Of a stretch of 64,000 nucleotides of DNA, positions 1-10,220 are shown one piece after another. Numbering within the stretch: position 1 is the stretch's first letter; every line of letters begins with the position of its first letter. Source of the DNA: Globisporangium splendens. Taxonomy: Eukaryota; Oomycota; Peronosporomycetes; Pythiales; Pythiaceae. The notes below the pieces were generated by a model. That model was not told where the DNA came from. It did not search any database and saw only the letters and a program-made list of their open reading frames with translations. A program made the translations under genes and the position numbers. The DNA is taken from NCBI GenBank assembly GCA_006386115.1, contig VFIW01000009.1:248001-312000 (forward strand), in the 5' to 3' direction.

Positions 1-62
1 GACAGCAAAGAAGATTCTCACTCAACACTACTGCGCATCATCATTTGTTTGCCTCCAGTCGG

Positions 63-3000
63 TCACAAGCTTCCTTCGTACTGCAGCATCAATTGCGCAG
101 GAGGCGATGTCGGCACTGCAGTCATTGGCGGCGGGCTCACGAAAACCGTTGTCTGAGTCGGCGTGTCTGCAGGTCTTGGCGAGTCAACCGCCACTGCTTG
201 GACCTCAGGAGCAGCGAGGACTCCTCCGTTTTGCCCTACTGTGGGTGCAGATCGCGCACGAACTGGAAGCAAAAGCAGAGAACTCGACGCGTGAAGATCA
301 CTTGTGTCTTGTGGCTTGAACGGAGATCGTGACGTAATTTTCCGAGGCGCAATGGATGGGTCTGGTGATGCTGCCGACGTTGCCAAAATACACGCCTGGA
401 TCGAGTCCTCAGTCGCAGCTTCGAGCGTCGGGGTCAACTCGAGTGGAGGGAGTGAATGTACTGATGGCGATGGAAGTCTGGCTTCAATTGCTGGTGACGA
501 TGCGCCATCATCGTCGTTGCTTTCAAAGTGGGGTTTTTCTGATGGCTGGTCGCTGTTTCTTTTGCCTCTTTGTTTTCGCCACAGCACTCGATACATCCTA
601 AAAGCCGACTGGATCCGGATTGCTTCGCGATGGCGAAACACATAACCGCGTACCGCGAGTTCGTTGACTTTTTCTTGCACGGTAAGTCCATCTAACGGCA
701 CAATACGCTCGGTTAGCGCCAGCAGTAGATCGGTGGAGCGAATCATTGAACCTGGGTATGTTAAGTCAGGTCCAAGGTCATGATCTTGAATCAGACGGAG
801 TCGATAACTCAGCTCCGAGATCCGCGCTTCAATCTCATGAAAGGTTTCACGGAGCTTATGATGCACTACCGCCGCGAGCGCCGGAATTGCCGACGGCGGT
901 GTATCCTCGGACGCCAGCATATTCAGCATGTCTTGATGCGATCCCAGACCCAATGGCCCATACAGTTTGGTCAGGAATGACAGCAAATGTTTCTTGTGCA
1001 TGTACCCGAGCGCGTTGGTGTCGAACTCACTCCAAATCGTCTGGAAGAGCTTCAAGTCGTCGGATTTGAATCCAAGGAGCTTGATGGACTTGTCTTTGTT
1101 TTCACCCGCTGCTGACGTCGACACGAACGTGTCCACCATGGTCGCGACGTACAGATTTTGCAGAATCAGAAACACGAGGATGTAAAAGATATTGTAAAGC
1201 AAGGAGCTCAGGAATGCCGAGCCGCAATCGCTCGGGTGTCGCTGCGTCTTCAGTGTGAACACACCTGCTGCAGTGCACTTGGGTGGTCTCGCGTTGCTAG
1301 CGATGTATGTGTCGTACCAGCAGCACTACCAGCATAAAGTTCGGGAGAGCAAAGACGCAGAGAATGAAGCACGCCATGTAGTAGGTAAGCGCGATGCCGA
1401 ACGAACTCGTTTGCAACGAGGCATAAAAGATCTGCCACGTGTTTCCACCGCATGAAACCTTGGAAAGCGTGAGCATGCTGTCGCCAAAGGTGTTGAAGTG
1501 GGAGCGCATCGTCACAGGGAATTTGCCGCCAAACAAATCCATGCCGACCACCGCAAACACGCTGTTTATGAGTACATGGAAGGTACACAAGCTCAGGAAA
1601 GCAGGCACGTTCGCTAACACTGCATCCAGCACTTGCATCATTTTGTTTTTGTTTCGAGCGATACGGAATGGCCGCACGACTCGAAAATCCGAAGCACAAA
1701 GATCGCCCGCACGTACCTTTCGGAATAGAGAAAGAGAGACGCTGCCAAGCAAAAGTACTCCACGAATGCTGCCGACAAAATGATAAAGTCGAGGCGGTTC
1801 CACGGATTCTTGAGGTAGTTGAAGAGTCCACCGGCATTGGCACAGATGACGACGAATTCGGCCGCGTAGACAAACACAAGAAGATTCTCTATGCCGTACA
1901 GCCTCGCTGCGTACTCTTCGCTCATTCCGTGGTACTCAAACGCGAACAGAATCGTGTTTCCGAACACCACGAGGTTCATGAAGTGCTCGAAGAAAAGTGA
2001 CTCGCAGATCAAGGAGATTTTATCCATGATCGCACTGCCGGGTTCCAAAATGAAAAACATCCGATGCTGTCGTAGGCGGAAGCGACTGAGAAGTGCATCG
2101 TCTGGGTCGGTTTCTCTCGTAAATAGTGGTGATTGCAGCACCGTGTCCGTCGCTTGCACTCGATATCCTCGCCATCGATCAAGCACAAATTGCACGACGT
2201 CCGGAAATATGTCGGTGCCGGGCGGAAACGGGATCCGTTGCTTCTTCAAGTGGTTTTGCAATTGATGAGCTCGCTCGTCGTGCTTTGCAGCGTGATGAAT
2301 CGTGATTGCGATATAGCTTCCGCGAACAATTCCGACAAATAATGACAGAATCATGTAGGACACAAACACCATAAGCCCGATGAAATATATGATTGAAAAA
2401 TACGAGCTCGCTTGAAGTGCGCCATCCAGCGCCGTCCCAAACCTGGAGCGCAATGAGATGAGAAACACGGTGGTGAACGACGCTTGGAACGAGTGGAACC
2501 CTGTGTATCCATTGTTGGGTGGATGCATCGCGATACACTCGAGCGGCGCTTTGCAATCGGTGGTCGCTTGATCCATGCGGCAAAATCTTCCTGGGAACGA
2601 GGCAACGTATTCTTTCCCGTTGACTATCTGGGTGGAGAGTGCAGTGACGAGGCCGTTATTTGGTGATGTCGACGACACGGGGACTGCGCAACGATGCGGC
2701 AGCGAGTCGTTGAACAAATACATTCCCAAGATCGCAAACAGGAACAAGTAGTAGCAGTAACAGAGCACAGCATTCCCACCATGGGCAACGCTGCCAAGAA
2801 TGTTTCCACGATTTCATGAAACCCTTTCCAGTTCTCGAACACCCGCGCGCACCGGAAAAGTCGCAGAGACAGCATGTTGAATCCTGAAAGCGACGAGTTT
2901 GGGGTCATTGCGAGCCAGCTGATCCAGACGACGGCAAAGTCGAATGCATCCCATTTGCGCCGCAGCAACGGACGAAGATCCTCGAAACCGATCACTTTGG

Positions 3001-3530
3001 CGAGTTGCTCGATAGTCAGCAGGATCAGCAAAATCACTTCGGCTGGGGACATGTTCTCGGTCATCTTGGGCTTTGTCGTCACGATCGACTGGTCGTCGTC
3101 CACGATAAACGGCTTCAGCGCGATGAAGAGCATGTTGGACACCACAGACACAAACACGGGCAGCTCAAACGACGGGTGCGTGGACAGTTGGTAGCACCGC
3201 GTCGCGAGTCCTCTCGGCAGCGGGATCTCGTCTGCCTCGCACAGATCGATCGTACCGAATAAGTTCGCCTCAGTCAGGAAAAACGAGCGCGCGATGTTGC
3301 GTGCCTTCGTGTCTTCAAACTCGATATCAAACGTCTGCATCACTGGGATGTCGACCAAGCGAGCAGCATCGCTCTCGCTAGAAGGCGATGGCGCCGACGG
3401 GGCGCACAGCGACAGACACCTCTCGTCGTTCTGCGGCAATTTGTCGGCGTCGACATACTTAATCGTGCGAATGAAATTCGTTGCCTGGCGGCCGTCACGC
3501 ACGCTTCGAACTTCGCGGAGATCTACTGAA
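63..3530 (-). pseudogene. C-terminal half of a four-domain voltage-gated cation channel, frame-broken
   Basis: Reading 3530 to 63 on the minus strand gives S1-S4 of one channel domain, its S5-pore-S6, an intracellular linker, a second S1-S6 domain (S5 ends in AVVGMDLFGG), then after the last S6 an EF-hand-like stretch and an IQ motif (AIRIQSAFRMYRVLWRK). A long Ser/Pro-rich tail ends at a TGA at 63-65. The order S6, EF-hand, IQ is that of domains III-IV of CaV/NaV alpha subunits, so the protein should be a plasma-membrane cation channel. Domains I-II are absent: reading starts after a possible acceptor near 3530 and the neighbouring sequence is an aldo/keto reductase. The frame slips by one base near 2790 (inside S5) and near 1690 (S4-S5 linker), and is broken again near 1310. 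No intron fits the first two sites. Either a decayed gene or assembly indels. Ion selectivity cannot be read. Confidence 0.62.
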
Positions 3531-3579
3531 GCTCACGTTTGCTGGAATCGCGGGAACCGATGGCTGTTTTTCCACACGA

Positions 3580-4110
3580 GCGTCACTTTATCCTCCTTTC
3601 TTGCTCCATGCTCCTGTTGACGCTGCGACGCGTGCCGAGACGTGGCGCGCGCTGGAAGATCTCCAGGCGCAGGGCGTGTTGCGCGACATCGGCGTCTCGA
3701 ACTTTGGCGAAGCGCACTTGAAGAAGCTCGCTGAGACGTGGAAGGTGAAGCCTGCGGTGAACCAGGTCGAGCTGCATCCGTGGTTGACGCGCACGGATCT
3801 CGTCGAGTACCACAAGCAAGTGGGGATTCCCTTGGAAGCGTATTCGCCATTGGCCAAGGCGAACAAGCTGGCGGACCCCGTCGTGAACGAGATCGCCGCG
3901 GAGGTGAAGGCTACTCCGGCTCAGGTGCTGATCGCGTGGAGTCTCGCGAAGGACTTCATCACGCTCCCCAAGTCGGTGAATCCGGATCGTCAGAAGCTGA
4001 ACTTTGAGTCCGTGCACGTGAAGCTCATCGATGCGCAAGTGGCGAAGCTCGATGCGTTGGACGAATACTTGACGACGGGCTGGGATCCGATCAAGAAACA
4101 TGCGGTGTAA
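3580..4110 (+). pseudogene. Aldo/keto reductase, C-terminal half only
   Basis: The reading frame gives FLLHAPVD, then GVSNFGEAHL and NQVELHPWL (conserved barrel strands of the AKR family), then LPKS before the cofactor-binding loop, and ends at TAA 4108-4110. These are the last six or so strands of the (beta/alpha)8 barrel that binds NADPH. The N-terminal third, which should carry the catalytic Asp, Tyr and Lys, is missing. Upstream of about 3590 the frame stays open but shows no AKR similarity and runs into the oppositely oriented channel gene. As it stands the product could not be an active reductase. Missing 5' exons cannot be excluded, but none is visible upstream because the channel coding sequence occupies the space. 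Confidence 0.72.
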
Positions 4111-5126
4111 ATCGAGTTGTGTCATGCTGACATGGAGTATCAAGTGCACGCAGACATTCTTCAGTATTGATAGGCAGAAAAAGGCTACCCAAGCAGTCAG
4201 CTACACAAATGACAAGTGTAAAGTGCAGCCAAGTGCAAAATACAGACCAGCGCAAGTACTCTCGGTGTCAGAATCGTTTCGCTGTATGCATCGTAACCAG
4301 GATCGAGTGAGTCGAAGGCTCCCAACGAATAATCGGTGACAGTACACAATTTGTCCGCGTGCGTGGGCTCTGTGTTTAGGAACTGATTCATTGCTTGGAA
4401 GCAACAAATTTGGGTATTTGATGCACCTCCATCACCTGTGTCACGACGACCACTTTCGCTGTCAGACACCGAGATTTCCACCTCGCCGCGGTCGAAATTA
4501 AGAACGTGGGGTAGCAGAAATGTGATGACGTGTGGTCGTGTTGAACATTGCTCCTCATGGCGCTGACACAGCATTTTGCAGCAGCCGAAATGCTCGATGT
4601 GGCAATGGCGATGCTCAGCTCTTCTTTGTGTCAACGCAGACATGTTCCAGTTCAATCTCGTCAAGAATCTGCATGTTCTTCACGCCCACGTCACATCGGG
4701 ACCGAGGTTTGCAAAGAAATAACAGCGAGCGTTGAACGACGCCGGACACAGCATCTACTCTCAGGCTGCATACGAGACACAAACGATCAGCGACAAAACT
4801 TTATCGTAGCCGCTCACTAACGCCGACACCGCAGAACTCTGTGAGACAATCAAAACGCCGTTTTGGTCTCTCTGGGTTGCACCCAACCCAATAGTTCTTG
4901 CCAGGTGGTGCTTTGTCACAATTGACGCTCCATTTATGAAGTAAACATGCATCCAAAACTGCGAGATGCATGCACCTCCATTGTGTGTTCGCAATAGCTC
5001 TATTGGATTTCTAACGCGCAAGGTCTTGGCTTTTTATTATTCGCAGACGCCTACGATCTCGTGGCAGCGTCCTCTTCACCTCGTAAAATGTCGGCTCAAA
5101 TCCGTCTTCGTCGCTTGCACTTGCTT
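4111..5126. other. Intergenic, no clear gene
   Basis: Nothing convincing is seen. A minus-strand open frame at 4197-4664 has several Cys and His residues and an acidic stretch but no recognisable domain. It could be a chance frame or a last exon. Confidence 0.4.
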
Positions 5127-5441
5127 CTATTCTGCCTGCTGCTTCTGCTCTTCCTCAAAGCGCTTGCGAGCTTCGATCTCCACCAGCACACGGACCTGTA
5201 GCATACAATAAGTGGGCATTAACCACATGACCAGTCGTCGCAGACAAAGAGACAAAGAAAGAGAGAGACTGGAGGCGCGACGTACGCGGCGCTCTTCTAT
5301 GTACTTGCTCTGCAGGTAGAAGCCGTAGTAGGCGCCTGCGAGGCCGCCGCAGAGCGCGAAGATCGCGCGGCCCGTGGAGCTCCCGCCGCCGACGCCCACG
5401 CCGCCGCTGCCAGGGACGCCACCAGACAATCTGCCGCTCAT
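5127..5441 (-). CDS. Small single-pass membrane protein, two exons
   Basis: Exon 1 is 5286-5441 and exon 2 is 5127-5195, joined by a GTACGT...CTACAG intron in phase 0, giving about 74 residues. The N terminus is a Gly/Ser-rich stretch (residues 1-24). One hydrophobic segment follows (RAIFALCGGLAGAYYGFYLQ, about 25-44). The C-terminal half is a charged helix rich in Glu, Arg, Lys and Gln. Size and layout resemble small mitochondrial or ER inner-membrane accessory proteins, but no family is recognised. Reading through the intron stays open, so a longer isoform is formally possible; the good splice signals and the repetitive intron favour splicing. Confidence 0.55.
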   Translation of the reverse strand: MSGRLSGGVPGSGGVGVGGGSSTGRAIFALCGGLAGAYYGFYLQSKYIEERRVRRASSLSLSLSLCLRRLVMWLMPTYCMLQVRVLVEIEARKRFEEEQKQQAE

Positions 5442-6242
5442 GTTGGTCGTCTTTGGGTTGCGTTTTGTGCCAGGAAAAGTGACATGCAAGCACAATACAG
5501 AACGGTCCAGTGTTCGAGCAGGTCAAACACTGTCGACAGAGAACGAATCTCAGCACTGTATTTGATTAAAGAGTGTTTGTATTATTAGAGGTATTCAATT
5601 TTGCTCTCACATGGAGTTGTCGTTATTGATGCACCGAATCTCATATATTATGGTATTGGTTGAAGAAAACTATACAGTATAACGTACTCGTGATGGGACT
5701 GGGTTCGACTTTGGAATCCCCTTGTTACTGCAATACTTTCTGACACTTCAACCCGAAGTCGAAATCCAAGTGAACCTGCGCTTGTTGGAAAATGAGCGGC
5801 TACGATGGACTTTCAACCTGAGAGGTTCTGGCGACAGTCGAGGCACGCAAAGGAGGAGCCCAGACCACTCACAGATGCCGAGGTTGAACCTGGGTCCGCA
5901 GCCGTTCACGCTGGGTGTTCCAGAGGCGACTCGCCACCAAGCGTCTCCAAAGAGGCGACGCCTTGGGTTTCTCTGGCGCTTGGCAAAAAGTTCTCAGCTC
6001 TCGCCTCATAAAATGACCTGGATCAAAAAAAATCATGAGGCTGCAAATCCTATATCAGCAGCGATGGGCAGTTAGCTTTAGTTTTTAGGCAGCTGAGCGG
6101 GTGCACAGTTGTTGTTGTAGTTTCCTCATTCGTGAGGTCACTTTCGAATCCGCTGCCACGCGCGACTTGCTGCAAAATTCGACGAGGTTTCCTTCTTCCG
6201 TTCCCAGTGACCAAAAAGCACCACACGAGACAAGAGAAGAAG
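5442..6242. other. Intergenic, contains the carbonic anhydrase 5' region
   Basis: An open frame at 5722-6075 (+) shows no recognisable domain. TCATTCG near 6126 and TCACTTTCG near 6140 resemble oomycete initiator elements and would give the carbonic anhydrase a leader of about 100-120 nt. Confidence 0.4.
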
Positions 6243-7221
6243 ATGGTGTGGACGTCCGTGAAGACCCTGTTGCTGGCTGCGCTTGTCGTCGGTGTGAGCG
6301 CTAAAGACGACTGGGGATACCGTGAGGATAACGAGGAGCAAGTGGGTCCATCCAACTGGGCGAGCCGCTACGCCAACTGCAGCGGCACGCACCAGTCGCC
6401 GATCAACCTCGAGTACAGCGGAGACAGTGTGATCAATCTCTGGGGCACGACTGATATCGCGCCGATCAAGTTCACGGGCGATTGCAAGAAGTTCAACTTG
6501 AGGACCCTTGAGGACTTGTACAAGTGGGAGCTCGGCGCTGACCAGAGTATGTTCTGTGTCTCTCTATCTCGAAGGCGATTTTAATGATTTACTGATGCTG
6601 TTGTTGAACTTTTGGCTGGAATGCACAGGCTGCAAGATCGCGCTGCAGTTGGAGAACGGCAAGACGTACTCGCTCGTGCAGTTCCACGTGCACACGCCGT
6701 CGGAGCACACCATCAACGGCCACCACTACGGCGGTGAGATCCACTTTGTGCACAAGGAAGACGGCGGCAGCGGTCTCCTCGTCGCGGGTCTCCTGCTGAA
6801 TCCGGAGAAGCACGTGCCTGAGAATGCGTGGATCGAAGATGTCTGGCGCACGATGAACGACGGTGTCGAGGACAAGGTTGTCCCCACTGAACTTGAGTAC
6901 GTAATTGTATCGATTTGTGTGCGCTTTGGGCTGCGTTTCTAGAGCTAACGTGTCTTCTTGCAACTTTTCTGCAGAGTCAACTATGTGGACTTGCTCAACA
7001 GCATCGTGCACACGAGCCATTTGTTCAACTACGAGGGCAGTCTCACGACGCCGCCGTGCAGTGAGACCGTGAACTGGTGGGTGATCAACAACCCGCTGTC
7101 GATCTCCAGGTCGGAGCTCAAGCATCTTCGTGAAAAGTACGTCGAGCGCCCGTCGACCGACAACGGCCGTGACAACCGACCAACCCAGGAGCTGAACGAC
7201 CGCAAGGTCAAGTACTACTAA
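6243..7221 (+). CDS. Secreted alpha-type carbonic anhydrase
   Basis: Three exons (6243-6546, 6629-6896, 6975-7221) give 272 residues, a normal length for the family. The enzyme interconverts CO2 and bicarbonate. A signal peptide (about residues 1-20, hydrophobic core LLLAALVVG ending VSA) is followed by the alpha-CA fold. Three Zn-binding histidines are present in FHVHTPSEH and EIHFVH. QSPINL near residue 50 and LTTPPCSETVNWWV near the C terminus are family hallmarks. No membrane anchor follows, so the protein is probably secreted or wall-associated. Splice sites are GTATGT, GTACGT and normal CAG acceptors, and every junction keeps the frame. Oomycetes are known to have families of secreted alpha carbonic anhydrases. 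Confidence 0.93.
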
Positions 7222-7441
7222 CTTTCCAGCCATCGCCAAGCTTCGTAGTTTCTAAAGTGGAGTCGAGCAGGATTGCTTCGATAGCCAGCGGTATGAACCA
7301 CGAGACGAAACCACCAATGTCCAGCAGGCGAGCCATGCGTAGTGATTTGCGTGACAAAAACTAGTGCTTTCTAAACGACACATTAACAACTCAAAAAAGA
7401 CACAACGTTCATGCTCGGGTATCTTGTCTTGTGTGTCGCCA

Positions 7442-7738
7442 TCAGGAGAGCGACAGCGGTCCCATTTCGCACAAAACAAGGTTCTTGTGGAGATAGGATA
7501 CTGTGTTTATTTGATATAAAGCCTTTCGCTGTATGGGCATCAAGACATTGACCGAAATTTGTGCGCATTCGTATAGAGAAAAGAGACTCACTTTCGAAGC
7601 CGACACGGTATCCTGAATCAGATCAACTCGACGCCGCAGAGAGTTCACCTCGTTTCGTGCCTTGAGCAGTGTCTCATTGCTTTCTTTTTGCCGCTTTGAA
7701 TGCACCTCCCTTAGTATTGCTTGGTCTACTTTCATCTG
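7442..7738 (-). pseudogene. Coiled-coil gene fragment next to a LINE
   Basis: After an acceptor-like CCAG at 7736-7739 the minus strand encodes about 48 residues of strongly heptad-like, charged sequence (beginning MKVDQAILREVHSK). A GTGAGT donor at about 7591 follows. A second in-frame segment (RKALYQINTVSY...) could start after ATACAG and ends at TGA 7442-7444. Just upstream, on its 5' side, the sequence becomes LINE-derived. The simplest reading is the 3' end of a coiled-coil gene cut by the insertion, but a short intact gene starting at this ATG is possible. Function is unknown. Confidence 0.35.
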
Positions 7739-7739
7739 G

Positions 7740-9480
7740 CTCCAGAAAATAGCACCTTTCTACTCTTCAGCCTCCATGCTAACAGTAGGACACAGCAGAA
7801 CAGCAACGAGCACATTCACATGCACATCAAGCACCATGATCCATACAGCAGGATCTCTGTGGCCTGAACTGCAATTAATCCAATGGAGCGAATTACACAA
7901 CATCCCAGGGATTACTGTTTATACGGTCCAGACTCTTCTCCGGCTGAAAGCCAACCGACTCTCCATGTGGAACTAGGAGAAAGCTGATCTATCCTGCTCG
8001 AATCCCGAATGCTCCCAAGTTGTCCAATCTTCTGTTCAACATCTATTCTGGGAGTGTCCGAAAGCCAAACTGGTGTGGAACTACTTTTATGCGCTATGGG
8101 CGAAGATCGGAATCACTCCTGGTCACGACCCCGCAATCTGGATCTTCAGTCTGGATCTACCAGATACTCCAAGGCATGCATGGACCACGATCAAGAGACA
8201 CATTATCGGACACAAGTTCTCCAATGAACATCTCCAAGATCATCTCTATCCCGTCGCACACATGCTGTGGCGATATATGAGCGCGTCGCTCATACAGCCA
8301 TTTGGTGTGCGCATCTGCGACGCATGGATTCGGATCCAATCGAATCGACTGCTGAGATGGCGATCATGATGACCAGATTAGAGGCAGGAATGCGAAACCT
8401 CACACGACTCGCTGAAGCGCAAGCTGGAGACTCTGACGGTCACACGGTTGCAGCAGTTCTCAAGGGCTATGTCGACTGCTTTCTCAGCCAAACCGACGCC
8501 ATCCCCTTGACTCCAAATGATACTCGCGGCGTTTACCTGCTCTTTTTCGATGGTGGATCACGCGGCAATCCAGGACCAGGAGGGACTGGATCCATTATCG
8601 TGCGTGTCCATAAGGACTCGCACACAGCCAGTTTAATTTGGGCCGCGAGCATGGCGTATAGCAGGAAGGACACGACCAACAACTTTGCCGAGTACTGGGG
8701 TCTCATACATGGACTCCGAGAAGCCCAACGCAGTCACTTCGAACCGTTGTACGTGATTGGAGACAGTGCACTCATTATCTCCCAACAGCGAATGCATCGG
8801 TCCCCTCGACAGCACCGATTGGCACGTTTATACCAGACAAGTCGACGACTCGCGGATTGCATCGACATCCGAGGATGGTACCATCACTACCGTGCCTTCA
8901 ACAAGATGGCGGACTCAGCCGCCAACCTAGCCATGGACACCAGAACCTCAACGCAGGTTCACTTCCCAACTCAAAGAGCTGCTTTCAACAATCTCACCCA
9001 GGATCTTGACAACGACGTCATGCATTGGCTTATGCGAAGTTCGGAAGACCCAAGGTCATTGGACAACACAAGGCAGCCTCACATAGGACCAAGAGAACAT
9101 GCCATCCTGGTCAAAGATTATTTAGCATTCAGAAGTGATCTATTGCAATCCGCGCTATAGACACATTTACACTCCTAGATGAAATTCGTAATGAAGATTA
9201 GTTAGGAGAATGGATATTGTAGGTCACGACGATGAACCTAAATATACCTCACCTTATAAAGATAAAGCTTAAGGGGCTTCTTCACGACCACGATGATTGG
9301 CGCGTTAACTCAATTTACCCAATCACATCGCACAGCCAACATAATCAATATAACATTTTCGTACTTATACGAGTCGTCGCAGTATAGAATCTACCATAAA
9401 TAGCCGTGATCAACCTCTGTACCGTGAGTAGTTAGAAACGCTGTTATTACCATTTAGTAACCCTACATTTCCACCAATGA
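7740..9480 (+). mobile_element. 5'-truncated non-LTR retrotransposon (LINE) with RNase H
   Basis: In one frame (from about 7800) the sequence encodes the region after a reverse transcriptase. It includes a zinc-knuckle-like Cys-x4-Cys-x9-His-x4-Cys (SVQHLFWECP) followed by Trp-rich sequence typical of the zf-RVT segment. An in-frame TAG lies at about 7975. Near 8270 the frame shifts and continues into an RNase H domain ending at 9160. The reverse transcriptase and endonuclease parts are absent, as usual for 5'-truncated LINE copies. An A/T-rich 3' tail without coding potential runs to roughly 9480. No target-site duplication was identified. The copy is dead for transposition. Confidence 0.75.
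8372..9160 (+). pseudogene. RNase H domain of the LINE
   Basis: The frame contains LLFFDGGSRGNPGPGG (first catalytic Asp), NNFAEYWGL (Glu), VIGDSALI (second Asp) and NKMADSAANLAMD (last Asp). All four acidic residues of the RNase H active site are therefore present. The product would cleave RNA in RNA-DNA hybrids during retrotransposition. The domain is still open to its stop at 9158-9160, but the upstream polyprotein frame is broken, so it is called a pseudogene. Domestication cannot be excluded but nothing supports it. Confidence 0.75.
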
Positions 9481-10220
9481 AAAACAACTACTCAGTTACA
9501 AACTCTTATTCAGCCAATCCAAGCGCAGCAAGCTCCTTGACATGATTGCGAAACCACCTTGATGTTCCATTTTGGCGCGTCCCATTTGCAAAATTGGCAC
9601 CAAATGCGCACGACATAAAGTGCGCGAGCATGCCGCGTGCGTGAACAGCGACGAACCTCCTATAAGTAACGTCCCATATACTCTACGCTGCGTATAATGC
9701 AGCGTGTCTTTGCTTGGCGAGTGAGTGAATGATCTTCATACCCTTGCGATGAGTAAACAGCGTCGAGCAGCTCCTCAGCAGCAACCATCGGCATGGAACG
9801 ACGCCGCGTGGTCTCCGCCATCGAACACTGAGCCAACGGTAATGACAGAAGACGTAATGGGGGCAACGAGTGGATGGGCGTGGGCGCTCTTTGCGCTGTG
9901 GAATCCTGATGTGGACAAGAAATGCGCCGTCAACATGGTCGACACGATCCTGTTTGGACCACGAAGCCACTAAAGCAATAGCAGCAATGTCGGTGCAAAG
10001 CGGAGACCTGGATTCCTGTGGCTGACGACCCAGATGAATGGGACGATCACAAGGAAAAAGCTCAAGTCTGGTGCATCAGCGGATGTGCCTCCGGTCGCAG
10101 AGATCCATGAGCGATTCGTGCGGTTGGCGTCGCGATGGAGTGTTGCAGGAGGAGCAACTGCATCAGGCTCGCAACACATCGCTGTGATGAGATATTGTGA
10201 TAGTTCTCGGCAGTTTTTAG
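9481..10220 (+). other. Possible 5' exons of the coiled-coil gene
   Basis: Two open stretches look protein-like. One at 9725-9973 starts MNDLHTLAMSKQRRAAPQ and ends ...ILFGPRSH. The other at about 10020-10195 contains ADVPPVAEIHERFVRLASRW. They could be 5' exons of the next gene, but I could not find a set of introns that joins them in frame. Confidence 0.3.
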
